Shown here one piece after another: positions 45,501 through 58,228 of a stretch of DNA of 64,000 nt (its first letter is position 1; every line of letters starts with the position of its first letter). Made by a program: the position numbers and the translations under genes. The stretch comes from Coix lacryma-jobi var. lacryma-jobi (lineage: Eukaryota; Streptophyta; Magnoliopsida; Poales; Poaceae). The notes beneath the pieces were generated by a model. That model worked only from the letters and a program-made list of their open reading frames with translations, had not been told where the DNA came from and did no database searches. Location: assembly GCA_009763385.1 (NCBI GenBank), contig CM019825.1:1612001-1676000 (forward strand), read 5' to 3'.

Positions 45501-47144
45501 CATCAAACATACTGCATTCACGACAATATCCGTCAACTGATCAGCCAATCCTTCATACAACTGCAATATAGTAAGTACATGTAAAACTTAGTGGCACATA
45601 GGTAAATTTCTCATACATGGCAGATGAAAGACTGTAATACCTTTGTCCTAAGAGTTGTTCTTGCTATCATTTTCAAGGTATCTCTGTCAGGTTCTTCGCC
45701 AGTAACAACTGGCGTCTTGAACTTTTCGAGAAAATCAAGACACGCTCTCTTAGCAACATCAAAACCATCAACCAAGAATCTTGGATGAGTACCTACAAGA
45801 ATAATAATTGGTTACAATATAATTAAGAAAATAGCTTATTACCAAAAAATAGGTTCGTCCAAAAGGACAGCTCTCCTACTGCAAGATAGTAGAACCTTGA
45901 CTTTCTAGAATATGGATAACTTATGTAATAACCCATGTAAGCCTGGTATATACATTACTAATGTTCCCTAAACACAATGAGCTGCGCAAGAACTTCTCAG
46001 CATACCTTCAGGTTTACAAGAAAAAAGAAAATGCTTAATCAAGACTGTTTGTGTTGCTCTCTACCTTTAAACATGGATAGATATTCACTGCCAAGGTCAA
46101 AATTATTATTAATGCAGTGTCATGAATCATCACATGAGATACGAGAATAGTGTGATATCCCTAAACCATTAGCAGTGCTTCACCCAGAAAGGAGATTTCT
46201 TTTATATATGATGAGATAAAGACTCACGCTGCACACCCAGTCTTAGCCTTAATTCAATGAAATGATGTGTCAATTCAGGAATTCCAAACCACAATCCACA
46301 GTAAAATAATATCGAGAGAGATTAACATTAAGTCCAAATTCTTACTGCCAAATGACAGCTACATATGACATAACATAATTGTATAGCGTAACTACAGACA
46401 ATCACATTATATAGGTATAAATATGATTGTACATTAATTTCCTAAATGGCAACATGATATCTCAAATGCAGTAAAAGAAGTTTCAGAAACCACAAAAAAT
46501 AAAATTGAATACACCAACCAAGAGAAGATTAGACATGTTCCTAGAACAAATTAACAAAATACCTTCATCAATGCACCGCTCAGACTGCTTCATTAGCTCC
46601 CCAATAAAAAGCACAGTGGAGGTTGTGCCATCACCACTTGTGTCATCCTGTGCCACAGCCGTCCTCGCAATCATGATTGCAGTTGGGTTCTGAATTTGCT
46701 GCAAATAAATGACACAAGACATCAATCAAAGAAACGAAGAGAAAAACACCAGCAAGTACATATATCATCATCAGGATGTGAAATGTTTCTGTGGAAGGTG
46801 AAGCCATACCATTTCCTTCAAGAGGGTGTTCCCATCCTTTGTCAGCTTCAGATCACCAGCTCCACCCACAAGCCTGAGCAGCACAAACCAGCAAGTAGCC
46901 AACTTTGTTACAAATAAATCGCCTCGCGCAATTTAGATCACGCCCAAATTAAATGGCTATGCGAGCTGGGGCGGCGGGAGGAGAGGGAAGAGGAGGGACC
47001 GGAAGGTTACATTTTGATGGTGCCCTTGGGGCCGAGGTTGGTCTTGAGCACGTCCTGGAGACCCTTGGCGGCGTTGATGGTCATGTGCAGCGCCTCCGAC
47101 TTGTTGAGCACCTGGGCGTTAGGGTTCAGCACGCGGAGCGACAT
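42578..47144 (-). CDS. CCT6: T-complex protein 1 subunit zeta (CCT6 chaperonin), 15 exons
   Basis: Minus-strand exons: 47144-47011, 46873-46810, 46698-46563, 45792-45641, 45560-45513, 45411-45319, 45163-45057, 44782-44668, 44577-44491, 43993-43789, 43706-43612, 43237-43169, 43081-42974, 42882-42764 and 42653-42578. All borders are GT-AG and the total is 1,608 bases, that is 535 aa, the standard length. CCT6 is one of eight subunits of the cytosolic TRiC/CCT ring that folds actin, tubulin and other clients using ATP. Group II chaperonin motifs are visible: LGPKGTIKMLVGGAGDLKLTKDG, the ATPase block QDDTSGDGTTSTV, CAGGDKNFVV in the apical domain, VLGAGAFEVA, and the end DEVIRAGRNMRKPT. MSLRVLNPNAQVLNKSEAL fixes the start. 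No damage is seen. Confidence 0.96.
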
Positions 47145-48300
47145 GGCTGCTGCCTTTCCTCGCTTGCTCCACCCGGAGATCTCGCCGGCGGCGGCGGCGG
47201 CGAGGTGGTGTTAGTGCGGAGCGGAGCGGGAGCGGGAGCAGGGGGAGGGTTTTGGGCGAGTCCTCTGGAGATTGGAGGAGTAGGGAGTCGGGATCAGTAG
47301 GGAGTCGAGACGGCCCGTGGCCCGTGGCTGCTTCCTCTTTGGTTCTCCTAGGAATAATGGGCCTATGGAATGCAGTTACCGGCCACCACCGAGTGCTAAT
47401 CGTCCTATTTGTTTGTCATAATTTGGTTTATTCTCTCTCCCAGAATATTAAAACAGTGAAAATCAGCCATAAAAACAGTTAGCCCAACAGCACCAGTAGA
47501 TCCGGTTACAAATGTTTAATTTTTTTTTAGAGAACACATAATTTGGTTTATTCTCTCTCCCAGAATATTAAAACAGTGAAAATCAGCCATAAAAACAGTT
47601 AGCCCAACAGCACCAGTAGATCCGGTTACAAATGTTTTTTTTTTTAGAGAACACAGATGTTCGAAGTTGGAAACAAACAAACCAACGTTTTTGCATTACC
47701 TGGAACAACTACCGCCGCGGTAGGTTCCATTTGCATTACCGTTTACGAGATTTAAACCAAACAACACCTTATACTCTTCGAATATTGAAATGCCAAATGT
47801 GCTATACACCCTTTACTGCCGATCGTTTATATTGCGAGGAATGGGCATTGCTTATATTGATAGGAAGCCACATTTGAGCTTTAGTCAATTTGATTGATCA
47901 CTACAAAAGCTAATATGAGAGCAATTCAAGAAATGGGACAATCGTTATATAAACTATAAAGTCGTGTCAATGCTAGAGTGGGATACATCAAACCATGAGA
48001 CATTTACCACCATGCAAAGTAGTAACCCATAACCCGGTGATGACATTCACGTTTAGAAGCATGATGAAATCTTTGGCTTTGGCACACAATACCCTGGAGA
48101 AGAGTGAACATATAAGGCCCCCTTCAAGATTTCGCTTTAATAGGTATTCCAAAAGCATCCCTTTGTTACATCTCGAGGTTGGTTGCCACCTACGGAGTAG
48201 ATATTACGGTAATTCCCCCCTGAGTGGAATGCAAAATTACACACATGAACTAAAATACTAGGGGGGGGGGGGAAGAAAATTAAAACTCTGCACATATTGG
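47145..48300. other. CCT6 promoter side and spacer with a 120-bp tandem duplication
   Basis: 47145-47340 is GC-rich and carries the CCT6 leader and promoter. 47417-47536 and 47537-about 47655 are two tandem copies of a 120-bp unit. Beyond that is AT-rich sequence with a G12 run at 48261-48272. No other gene is seen. Confidence 0.5.
47417..47655. repeat. 120-bp tandem duplication near CCT6
   Basis: Two adjacent, nearly identical copies beginning CATAATTTGGTTTATTCTCT and ending in a T-rich TTTTTTTTAGAGAACA, differing mostly in the T-run. Confidence 0.9.
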
Positions 48301-51054
48301 ATAAAGGCCGCGCTCACAGTGCTCGGACTGCCAAGTCAAGGCACATATGTACAGAGTTTACCAAGCATGATAACTCGAATTCAAGCATCAGACATCGCAG
48401 AAGAACATAAAGATGGAAGGAAAAACCTGCAAAACTGTTTAATCCAGTCACCTGGCGATGTGTTAATGATTACAAGATACTGTACAACAGATTACAGATA
48501 CAACATGGATAGGCTTACAGACTTGCACAAAAATCCCCTCGCCAATTACCAGCTACAAACTCATCGTACGATCAAAATTGGTGATCAGATTATCAGAAAT
48601 TCGGAATCCGGGGGTTGTAAAGGACCAAAATCTAACAACCAAATCCAAACAAGTTACCAGCGAGCAGTCAGCTACAAACTCATCCTATTACCAGAACTCG
48701 TGATCTGATTATCAGAAAAATAATATGCCAACCCGGCCCGCTCTTGCAGGTTTTGCTAGACGGAAGCCGGCAAGGCGGCAACACTGTTTTAGCCTGAGGT
48801 GTCACCTGTTTCAGAGTTTATAGCAGTCACCAAAGCTGTCAGCCTGTCAGGTACATGTCAGAAACCAATCCATCTCACGACCCAGCCATGATAATGTATT
48901 ACAGGTCAGGAAAATTGAACATGTCAATTTCTGATAGCATTTGGTTACAGCCGTCAGGAAAATCTTCAAGAAATTCCTTGAAGATTGGGGTACATATATA
49001 CCGGTTGTGTGGCCTCCATTCAGACTTGATCACACATCTTTTAAATCCTGCCATATGGGTCCTCTGTTTCCCTCCTGTCTGCAGTCACAGACTGACATTC
49101 AAGTGCTATATACAGTCTATATTATATCAAGCACATCTATATCTGATATGGTTCCTCATTGGTTTTCTACTAGCTTTTTGAATGCTAAGGATTTGGATAT
49201 TTCGAACAACAGAATCAATGGTATATTGCCAAAAAAACATGAAGAATGGATATATGCAAGTATAGAAGCCAAGGACCCACTACATGGATAGGAAGAGCAC
49301 CTGCACAACCAAAATGGATAAAAACTGAGTGAGCCTCTGTACACTGCCGCTATACACCATAATATGCAGAGAGGTACATGCAGCAGTGGTGAAGCCGATG
49401 AGTTATAGGTTGATTATGCAGCAGAACCAAAATGATGGGAAAACTGTGGAACTGAATATGTAGAGAGGATGGTGGCTTAGTCACAAAAAAATATTAATCA
49501 ATAAAAAAACTGCCTGCGACAGTTTCCATGGGTTGATGTATCAAAGTATCAATAAATCAAAAGTCTGAACATTTCGATGTACCTATACTTGCAGCTATGA
49601 GAGGTCGAAATTCAACACCACAGACCACAGAACAATTCAGCACAAGCAAAGGTCACAGATAACACATATGACAACAGAGTGGAGTAGATATCAGTCCTGA
49701 ACAGGCCCAAGCACTGAGAGAACACAGATGGCCTTCCCAATTATTTTTGAGACAAGCACAATCTTTAATACACTATCATGTGCAGTCATTTTTCAAATAA
49801 TCAAATTCCACAGATCAATTTGATAGAAAATTAATTAGAGTAACTACTTAGTGATTAGCTATGGTGGAATTGGACTGCATATATAGATCATACATTAGTG
49901 CATCCACAATTGACACTGCAGTCAAAAGTGCGTGCAACTTGACAAGTAATTGCATGAAGTGCAAAAGTTATCCATGCAATCGAGATCATGTTATATGCAA
50001 CTACAGCATCTCAGTATCTTAGAATCAAGTGCGGATCAGATCATAGACATGACGTTGCCCCAACGTTATGCATGTAAAGGTATTTCAGAATGTTGATTTT
50101 GCAACAGTATATTGAGCTAATACTTTTTCGGGAATAAAATATAGTGACGAGGCAATGAGGTTCAATTTACAGAACTCATGCACACAGGAAATACAATCAG
50201 CGAGGTGATTTGAGGAGCAATGTGGTATGCACTGTGTGACTGGAACATTAGCAGTAACTATTATGGCATTTCACTAGGAGTCTAGGAGATGAATGATGTA
50301 GACAATATTCAACTACAACGTGTAGATGATTTCATTTGAACAAAAAAAATGCAATGAATCTTGCCAGAGAAAGTGAAGGTGTACCTCACATTGCCTTATC
50401 TACGCTGAAGTAAACCATCTCAGAATATTTGTCATTACATAGTTTAGACATTAACCACACAATCATGCTTTGGTGTCAAAGTACTGAAGACGATGCCTGC
50501 AAATTTGGTAGAATTTTATGTAGGATGAACATGGATGTTTAACTACATTCAAATGAAGCATAAAACAACTAATATAAATAGTAACCCCGAAACAGAAAAG
50601 GTCCGCATGGGATGCAACAATGTTTAGTTGAATTCTATCAGGTCATGCCTTCAGCTAGCACAAGGCGCAATTCTCATGTACCATAGTGATGATTATCTCG
50701 GTCCAGTTGCTATACATCATGATCATCTACCCTGGTATCAACATTTCTTGAGAGATTTGCTCAACTAAAATGGCATGGCTTCAAGAAGTAAACACCTGGT
50801 GCTTACATAATATAAAAGTGCATGATACAGCAGAAGGTCAAAAGAGAAGTACCTTGTCCACTGTTTCTCTGGTGTGTCTGCTTTTGGGTCTGTCCAGCTA
50901 TAATGCATCCATCAGATCGAGTTAATCAGCAAAGATGTGTTCCACAGCACTGGCACAGCAATGAGCTTAGAAGCAACTAAACAAGCTCAGACCTTGAGCT
51001 CTAATGACAAGAGTAAAATGTCCTAGAGGCTGAAATTCTCAAGAAACTCAGTTG
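48301..51054 (-). other. Downstream region of the PPR gene, probably a long spliced 3' UTR
   Basis: No coding domain is recognised on either strand. Several minus-strand donor- and acceptor-like sites, for example a donor after CAAG near 50855 and purine-poor tracts before AG near 50900, suggest a 3' UTR with introns. Transcript ends cannot be placed from sequence alone. Confidence 0.3.
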
Positions 51055-53052
51055 TTACTTGTTCTTTGATTTAAGCATACTTATCAGCCTGTCAGAAACA
51101 TCTCTGTCGAGAATTATGCCATTCTCCATCATATATTCCCATACCTCATAAGCCAGTGTAGCTTTCCCCTCCTCTAGGAGGCCACTGATCAAATACCTAA
51201 ATGTCAAGCTATCAGGTTCTACCCCTCTAGCCCTCATTTCTCTGAACAGATCAACAGCTTCAATTGCCCTTGATCTTTTCCCGAGCCAATATATGAGCGT
51301 GTTAAAAGTAATAATATCTGGCGACACTTCCTTCTGAATCATCTGCAAGAAAATTTTCTGAGCCTGTTCAAACTGACCAGTTTTACATAGGTTATGGAGC
51401 ATAATGTTGTACAGATTAACATTTGGAACAACCTGAGCTTTCAGCATCTGCTCAAAAATTTCTTCAGCTAGGTTGTAGTATCCTACACCGTAGAGACCAT
51501 TAATTAGAGTTCCATATGTCACAGCATCTGCTTGTATTCCCTTATAACTCATTTCTTTTAACAGCTTCAATGCAGAAGTTACTTTCTTTGCCTTGCAAAA
51601 TGCATCAATCAGTATGTTACAAGATACAATATCACAGAACCCACCAACCTCCATATGGTCTGAAACAAAACCAAATGCCTTGCCCAATAGATGAGCTTTG
51701 CACAATCCTTTTAACATTTGATTATAGCTGTACCGATCAGGATTTACTACCCCACTCATTTCCATCTCCTCAATCAACTTTTCAGCTTCCTTTATCATAC
51801 CTGTGTCACAGTAATAGTTCAAGCGGATATTATATGTGACAACATCTGGCTCACACCCATTTGCCTGCATGAAGGATATGATTTTGAAGGCTTTATTAAT
51901 GCTTCCGGATCTCAAGAAGCCACTTATCAGAGCATTGTAAATACAGACATTGAGTTCTAAGTTAAGACTCAGCATCCTCAATGCCAGCTGAAAAGCCTCA
52001 TCAACCTTGTCACTCTTGCACAACCCAAATATCAATACGCCACAGGCAATGATATCAGGTTTAAGCCCCCTCCTCACCATTTCTTCCCAAAGCTCGACCG
52101 CTTCTGCAAACTGCTTATTATCACATAAACATCCAACAACTGTTGTGTAAGTGACAACATCTGGACTGGTTCCTCTCATCCCCATATTCTCAAGCATCTT
52201 CAAAGCATCATGCAACCTATTTTGCTTACATAAATAGTCAATATATATGTTACATGCCCAAATATCTGGAAAACACCCAAACTTATCCATATCGGCCAGG
52301 AGTCTCTCAACGAGCTCAATCCTGTCTGATTGGCACAGTGCAGATATCCACCTCGAATAAGTGAATGAAGTCAAGCAAAAACCTCTATCAAGTGCCATGC
52401 CATAATACTTCTCGACCAAATCAAAGCAGCAATTCTTAACTAGAACACCAATGAACCTGTTGTAGTCCACACCAAACTCACGGCATCCAGACATAACCAT
52501 CTCATCAAATGTCTGGATGACGCAATCGAACTTGCCCGCCCTGACATAGCCCGACAAGAGGATCCGATAGAGAGAGCGATGCAATGCCACCCCCTGACTC
52601 CTCACTCTCTCGAGGAACTCCGACAGCAGGAAAAAGTTGCTGTCTATAAACAGCAGGCTGACAATGTAGGCCATCGCGAACTGGGTGTGATCAAACCCAG
52701 GCCTTGACTCTGCCCACCAGTAGAACCGCACTGCCGTCTCCGAGTCCGACACGCTCCGGAGCACCCGGTTGACAACAAATGGATCCAGGTCGACATGGAG
52801 CCTCTCAAGCTCCAGCTCCAGCGAGTCCGACGACCGCCCCTGTTCCAGAGCTCGCTCAATAACGCCAGCAACGTGCACCCGGGCCGGCCAAAACAGGTCG
52901 GACAGCCGGCCAGATGTCCCTGGAGTGGCATTGTCGCCGCCACTGTAGCGCACCCTCCTTGTACACCAAACGATCCAGTGAACAGCGTGGAGGGGAAGGA
53001 TGCAGAACCTGGTAATCTGAGACGACCAAGGCGGTCGTTTGGCCAAGAACAT
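51055..53052 (-). CDS. P-class pentatricopeptide-repeat protein (At1g13040-like), intronless
   Basis: One uninterrupted frame of 665 aa. PPR proteins bind organelle RNA sequence-specifically and act in its maturation, stability or translation. After about 155 residues of basic leader (MFLAKRPPWSSQITRFCILP..., compatible with mitochondrial targeting) come 14 tandem 35-residue P-type repeats to about residue 645. Repeats have the usual form, for example VVTYTTVVGCLCDNKQFAEA...GLKPD. There is no E, DYW or SMR domain. The overall pattern, with the block YIDYLCKQNRL, resembles the Arabidopsis protein At1g13040, recalled from memory and not checked. An upstream ATG at 53116 opens an out-of-frame overlapping reading frame. 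The target RNA is unknown. Confidence 0.92.
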   Translation of the reverse strand: MFLAKRPPWSSQITRFCILPLHAVHWIVWCTRRVRYSGGDNATPGTSGRLSDLFWPARVHVAGVIERALEQGRSSDSLELELERLHVDLDPFVVNRVLRSVSDSETAVRFYWWAESRPGFDHTQFAMAYIVSLLFIDSNFFLLSEFLERVRSQGVALHRSLYRILLSGYVRAGKFDCVIQTFDEMVMSGCREFGVDYNRFIGVLVKNCCFDLVEKYYGMALDRGFCLTSFTYSRWISALCQSDRIELVERLLADMDKFGCFPDIWACNIYIDYLCKQNRLHDALKMLENMGMRGTSPDVVTYTTVVGCLCDNKQFAEAVELWEEMVRRGLKPDIIACGVLIFGLCKSDKVDEAFQLALRMLSLNLELNVCIYNALISGFLRSGSINKAFKIISFMQANGCEPDVVTYNIRLNYYCDTGMIKEAEKLIEEMEMSGVVNPDRYSYNQMLKGLCKAHLLGKAFGFVSDHMEVGGFCDIVSCNILIDAFCKAKKVTSALKLLKEMSYKGIQADAVTYGTLINGLYGVGYYNLAEEIFEQMLKAQVVPNVNLYNIMLHNLCKTGQFEQAQKIFLQMIQKEVSPDIITFNTLIYWLGKRSRAIEAVDLFREMRARGVEPDSLTFRYLISGLLEEGKATLAYEVWEYMMENGIILDRDVSDRLISMLKSKNK

Positions 53053-53870
53053 AACAGATCCCTCTCAGGAGGGGAGTTTCGTCGAACACCTGGCCGGCGG
53101 GCTTAGCACCGGGCATAGGAAACTCTGTTGAACCCCCGATATTTTGGAGAGAGAAGCTTCTCGCGTGCCTCGGATTGTAACTCTAGCGGCTTCATCCCCG
53201 CGCGACGGAGAAGCAACAGCGGAGCACAGAGCTCACTGGAAGAGGAGGGGAGGACGGCTGCTGAATCGAACAGGAGCAGGAGCCCGGAGGGAGAGGAGGA
53301 GGAAGCCGACTGTCGGCCACGGGGAAGGATGTGGGCGGCGCTGGGATGGGTACGGTGGAGCGGAGGTCGGTCAGACGGCGCCAGAGGGGGTGCTGCTGCT
53401 ATGCAGTCTGCTCTGGTGGACTTCACTGGTGGTGGTGGTGGCGGCCGAGATAGGGAATAGGGCCCGCGGCGGGAGATGTGGTGGCGCACGGATGGACGAC
53501 GGGTTGAGTGCCGACTGCCGCGCGGCCGGTGCGAGGGAAGGGGAGATAGCGGCCTTGCCGACTGCCGACTGCGTGAGCGACGCCGCGACTGGCAAGTTCT
53601 CCGGCAGGAGTGCAGGACGACGTGCAGGTGCTGATGGCGGCGCGGCCAATGCGGTGTCCTGCGGCTGCGGGCCACCCCATAGGCCGAGACGAGGAGCTTC
53701 GAGGTTTAGTGTTGGGCTTCGTTGGGCTGGAGAAACAAAACATGTCATTGGGCTCTATTGACGTACGGTCCACCTGCGATATACTAACTGGCTAATGGGC
53801 TAAATTTTTCTGTGATATCAGATTTCATTCAATCCAGCCTCTACGTAGTTTTGGGCTGTCAGCCTAGACC
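53053..53870 (-). promoter_or_regulatory. GC-rich upstream region of the PPR gene
   Basis: 53100-53690 is very GC-rich and yields long overlapping frames on both strands, the usual artefact of GC-rich sequence. None has a recognisable domain. It probably includes the PPR leader and promoter. Confidence 0.45.
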
Positions 53871-53874
53871 CTGT

Positions 53875-54240
53875 TCTTTTTTTTATAACTGGCAAGCTTT
53901 ATTAGCAGCATGAAGCTGCAGAAAGGGAAAAACCCTCCCCAGGGCACAATATTCAGAGCCTCACGAAGGGGGCAAGTGATTACATGATCTTGCCTAGAAC
54001 AAGCAATAGTCGTAGGATTAGAGTACAATGTTTGAGGATCTATAAGCTTGAGTGGCCAGAAGATGTGCCATGGTGTTTATGCTTCTACCAATTTTGAGCA
54101 CCCTGAAATCGCCTGTGGCACCAAGGTTGATAAACTTCTGTGTGAGGTGCTTGAATTTCCCAAAAATGATGAGGTGACACAAATGAGGATAAGATCCGAA
54201 CAACATTTGGATTATCTACTCCAAACCTAGTATTATGAAG
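53875..54240 (-). mobile_element. Possible LINE 3' fragment
   Basis: A T run is followed by TATAACTGGCAAGCTTTATT and about 350 bases of spaced sequence, the layout of a 5'-truncated minus-strand retroposon with its tail at the left. I found no target duplication. Weak call. Confidence 0.4.
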
Positions 54241-56736
54241 AATTTCAATATGCAAATACAATAATAATATTTGCTATATGAATAAGATCCAAACACCACC
54301 CATTTTTTTATCTATAATTCAAACTCTCTATTCAATAACTAGAATCAAGGTTCTCGAATGAGATCCAAACAGGCCCTTAGACTAAACATAATAGATAGCG
54401 AGAGTATCTGCTAGCAAATAAACACAAAAGGTGTGACCATATAAGATTAAACTAATTGCAATCTAGGCACCATAAGATTGGGCAAACGGGGCAACTTTTG
54501 TGTAAAACAGATTATGAATGTTGGCAAAGTCGAATGTAGTTTGGGGCATCAACTTATTCTAATTAAGTACATAATAATCCCAATCTAGGCAAGTACATAA
54601 TAGTTCATTTTTAGCCAAAATTTTGTAGTGCGAGATGGACACATTTTGTTCCTGGTATAGGAAAGGAGACTCCTAGAAACGACGGAAGAAGAATGTCTAT
54701 TTATTTTAATATTAAGTATAGTATGGTTAAAGATTAAAAAAAAACTGACTTAGACGAATCTATATGGATTTATATTTGTGCGGTCTCTCTCTCTCTCTCT
54801 CTTAAGACAAACCATTGTTTCCCTGATATGTTGCTCTAACATCACAACATTAATTATTGACAATGGGAAAATGGTGTCAATCCTCTCCCATGTATGCATA
54901 ATATGCATGTATATATAAAAGGAAGGCATTGTGTCATCGAATCTTTGAACAAATGTATGGAGCACTAAATATAGACTAAAAAACTAATTACACAATTTGC
55001 ATTTAATTTACGAGACGAATATTTTAAGCCTAATTAGTCTATGATTTGACACTAGAGTGCTACAGTAACACATATGCTAATGATGGATTAATTAGGCTTA
55101 AAATCCATCCCACGATTTATGGACGGATTTTGTAATTTGTTTTTTGTTAGGGTATGTTTAGGACTGCTCCAAAAACTTCACCACAGAGCAGCTCAAAAAA
55201 AACCTAGAGTTTGTGACAATTCCGCATTTGTCCTCGAACAACGTGCGTGGAGCTGAAACCGTTTGGCTAAAAAAAACATGGAACGGAGATGAAAACGTAA
55301 AGCGGAGTAGTCCCGGATAGATTCTTAGTATCCGAATATGTCATGCAAGACCCTACGTAACATTTGATGTGATATTTAATTTTTTTTACAGCGTGAAACT
55401 AAACATGTCTTATGTAGGGTAGTATGAAACGGTTTCTGGGAAGGCCGATGCTTCCCGGTCTCATTGTACAGCGTGCCAATAGGGATCGAATAATTCAGAC
55501 GTGTAGCCAGAGAGATCGAGGAGCTGCCAACCATGGGCTGCGCATGCAATGCAAGTACACACTCTGAAAGTGCCATCCACTCCCAACCCACTGCTGATAT
55601 ATATGATGCCTAGCTACCAAACTATAGCCTAGACCTATCTAGTCATATGCCTATTATTATTAGAGCTGAGGCATGGAAGTTACCAAATCTAAGATAGCTG
55701 GTCAACTGGTGGCTGTCCCTTTCCGGCCATGGATTTCCCCTCTCTGCAGTCTGTGCAATTCAATCTGCATTCTTCTCTCTTCTCTTCCAGCAATTCCGTT
55801 GGCGGTGACGGTGTCAACCCTTGTTGTAATCCTAACTAGCTAGAGTCCGGTCCAGCCAGCCAACGGAATGAAAATGTTTACAATAAAGCTCTTTTGTTAA
55901 GTAATTAGTACTTATCTCTTTGTTTTAAATTACAAATCATTCTGGCTTCTCTAGATAAATCATATATCTAGATATAAGTGTTATTTATATGCATAGGCAT
56001 ATATATAGAAATTGTGATATATATATATATATATGTAGGTATCTAGTTATTATGTATTATATTATACCTACCTAATAATAAAGAGGCAAAATTTCTGCTC
56101 TTTTTTTGGTACCATTTTTTTTGGTATGACCTTCCTTAACTACCTCTATAAATGTGAGGCACGTAGCTGTCCAAATTTTACAGTCTTGATCGGTTGCGTT
56201 TTGTGGCGTTCGCGTTTCTTTTTCCCAAAGTTTTCTTCCGTGGTCGGCTCGGACTCTGTATATGCGCTTGCATTGAGACCTGACTGAGTTGGCAACTATG
56301 CATCTACCAATGCACGACCGGATCTACCGCACGATGGCATCTCCACTCTTATTGCAGCTTCTTCAACGGGGATCCACAGTCACTCTTATTGCCATGTTGA
56401 CCGGACGTCAGCGTGAACCCGCTGCCGTCAAAGCTATCTTCGGAAGCCGGCTAGATCACCACCGTCTTGCATTTGGAAAACAACCGTCTTGCACTGGCTG
56501 ATGATGGTGAACACGCGGGCTGACTCAGCACGGGAGGTAATTTATACAAGTTTGACGTACTGAACTAAAACTCAGTAAAATTTAAACAAGTTTTACTATA
56601 AAAATATATGGCATAATCTATATCTATCGATACTATATATATATAATATAATATAATATAATATTAAATAGCCAAAGTTTTCAATAAATATAATATTACA
56701 ATTGTTAATACTAAATTGCACTAATTAGTTATATTA
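54241..56736. other. Intergenic region with miniature-element remnants and microsatellites
   Basis: 54965-55145 contains another copy of the dispersed grass motif (GAGACGAAT...TTTTAAGCC...ATGATTTGACA). There is a CT repeat at 54784-54801 and AT-rich microsatellites near 56015 and 56640. No gene is supported; the short plus-strand frame 56289-56501 has no known domain. Confidence 0.4.
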
Positions 56737-57531
56737 GGGAAATTTTGCTGGCGGACACCGTTCTTGGATAGAATTGGCTGTTCAACACCGGTATTTTTTA
56801 TGTTTGTCCAGTACCATTAAAAAACGGTTAAATTTACACCTGGACACCGTACGTATTACTTTATTCATTTTCTTGGATCTAAGGGGAGAGAAGATGTGGA
56901 AATGTCACTTTTGCACTCATCTTCAACCTCCACCTCCGGGCGCTCAGTGCTTAATGCAGCCAGCCATGGGGGCAAACTCCTCGGCGGCTGGCCCTCGGGC
57001 GAAGCCCTGGACCCGCTCCTCTCCCTCTCCTTCCTCTCCAAGCTCCTCGATGCCGTCCTCTCCTCCGACGCAGCCTTCTGCGGCATGCTCGCGCTGACCC
57101 CGTCGCTGCTGCGCTCGCCAGACCCCTCGCCGACCGCCTCGCCGCCGACCTCCTCGATTGCGCCGTCAAGACGCTCGACGTCCTCAGCGCTGCTTCCCTC
57201 ACGCTCGCTTCCCTTTGGGACGCGCACCGCACCGCGCTCGCCGCTGCGTCCTGCCTCCTCCTCGCGTCGTCCCTCCACGCCGCGCACCTCGCCCACGCCC
57301 ATGGCTGGTCGCATCAAGCACTGAGCGCCCGAAGCTAGAGGCTGAAGATGAGGGCAAAAGTGATATTTTTCCACCTTCTCTCTCCTCAGATCCAAGAAAA
57401 TAAGTAAAATAACACATGCGGTGTCCAGGAGCAAATTAACCTGTTTTGTAATGGTACTGGACAAACACAAAAAATAGCGGTGTTGAACAGCCAATTCGAT
57501 CAAAGAACGGTGTCCACCAGCAAAATTTTCC
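56737..57531. mobile_element. Mutator-like element with long TIRs and captured gene sequence (Pack-MULE type)
   Basis: The 795-bp element has terminal inverted repeats of about 210 bp (GGGAAATTTTGCTGGCGGAC... and its complement at the right end), with a 9-bp target duplication differing at one base (GTTATATTA/ATTATATTA). Long TIRs and a 9-bp duplication are Mutator features. The GC-rich interior, about 56945-57320, differs sharply from the AT-rich surroundings and reads like part of a plant gene: one plus frame gives SFLSKLLDAVLSSDAAFCGM..., and another gives Leu/Ala-rich helices (VKTLDVLSAASLTLASL). The latter recalls BYPASS1/ROH1-like DUF793 proteins, but this is tentative. There is no transposase. 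Confidence 0.82.
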
Positions 57532-57540
57532 ATTATATTA

Positions 57541-58228
57541 TAAATGTCATGGTTATCACAAAATAAATTATAACTTCTAAATTTTATAAATAATGAAACT
57601 TAAAAAATATGGATCACTCTTATTTTCTCAATAATATTTTATAGTTTTTTCTCCCGTTGCAATGCACGGGAAGTAACAACATATCCGTTGCAACGCATGG
57701 ACATTTTTCCTAGTAGATTAAAAAAAGTTAAAAAGACTTAGGGTATATGCTCCCTTCCTCCGACGATCCAATAAATTGTGATGAACCATTTTTTACTTTT
57801 TAAATACATAGGTTTTACAAAATATAAATATACATACTATGTTTAGATATAGAATAAAAACTATATGTCAAAAATATATATAATTTGAAATGGGTCTGAG
57901 GGAGGTGTAGGTAGAACTAGTGATCGAGTAATAATAGGCATAACTAAAAGGCAGATAATTAAGTTTGCAGCAACAGTACATTGCAACACGACAAGTTAAT
58001 TAGGTATAACGTTGAGGTGCTGAAACGTACTGTTGTATGTATGTAGTAGCTATCTGAGATACGACAACGTACACGCCAAGCAGCATGCATGCATGCACAA
58101 TCATCTAGTCTAGGGTCGATCTCGTTTGCATGCAGTTGCACTGCACAAAAATAGGAAGACAACAGTGACTTCCATTTCAGTTTTCAGAACAGAAAGAGGA
58201 GAAAACACGTACATATATGTTGTCCGAT
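57541..58228. other. Intergenic spacer
   Basis: AT-rich with no supported gene. 57640-57710 has the phrase TTGCAATGCACGGG/TTGCAACGCATGG, a common grass repeat end. Confidence 0.35.

Noticed and set aside
48855..49291. Plus-strand frames downstream of the PPR gene
   Set aside because: No domain and no splice signals; the sequence looks like minus-strand 3' UTR.
53103..53761. Long overlapping frames on both strands upstream of the PPR gene
   Set aside because: They arise from GC-rich sequence; products are Arg/Ser/Pro-rich with no domain or splice logic.
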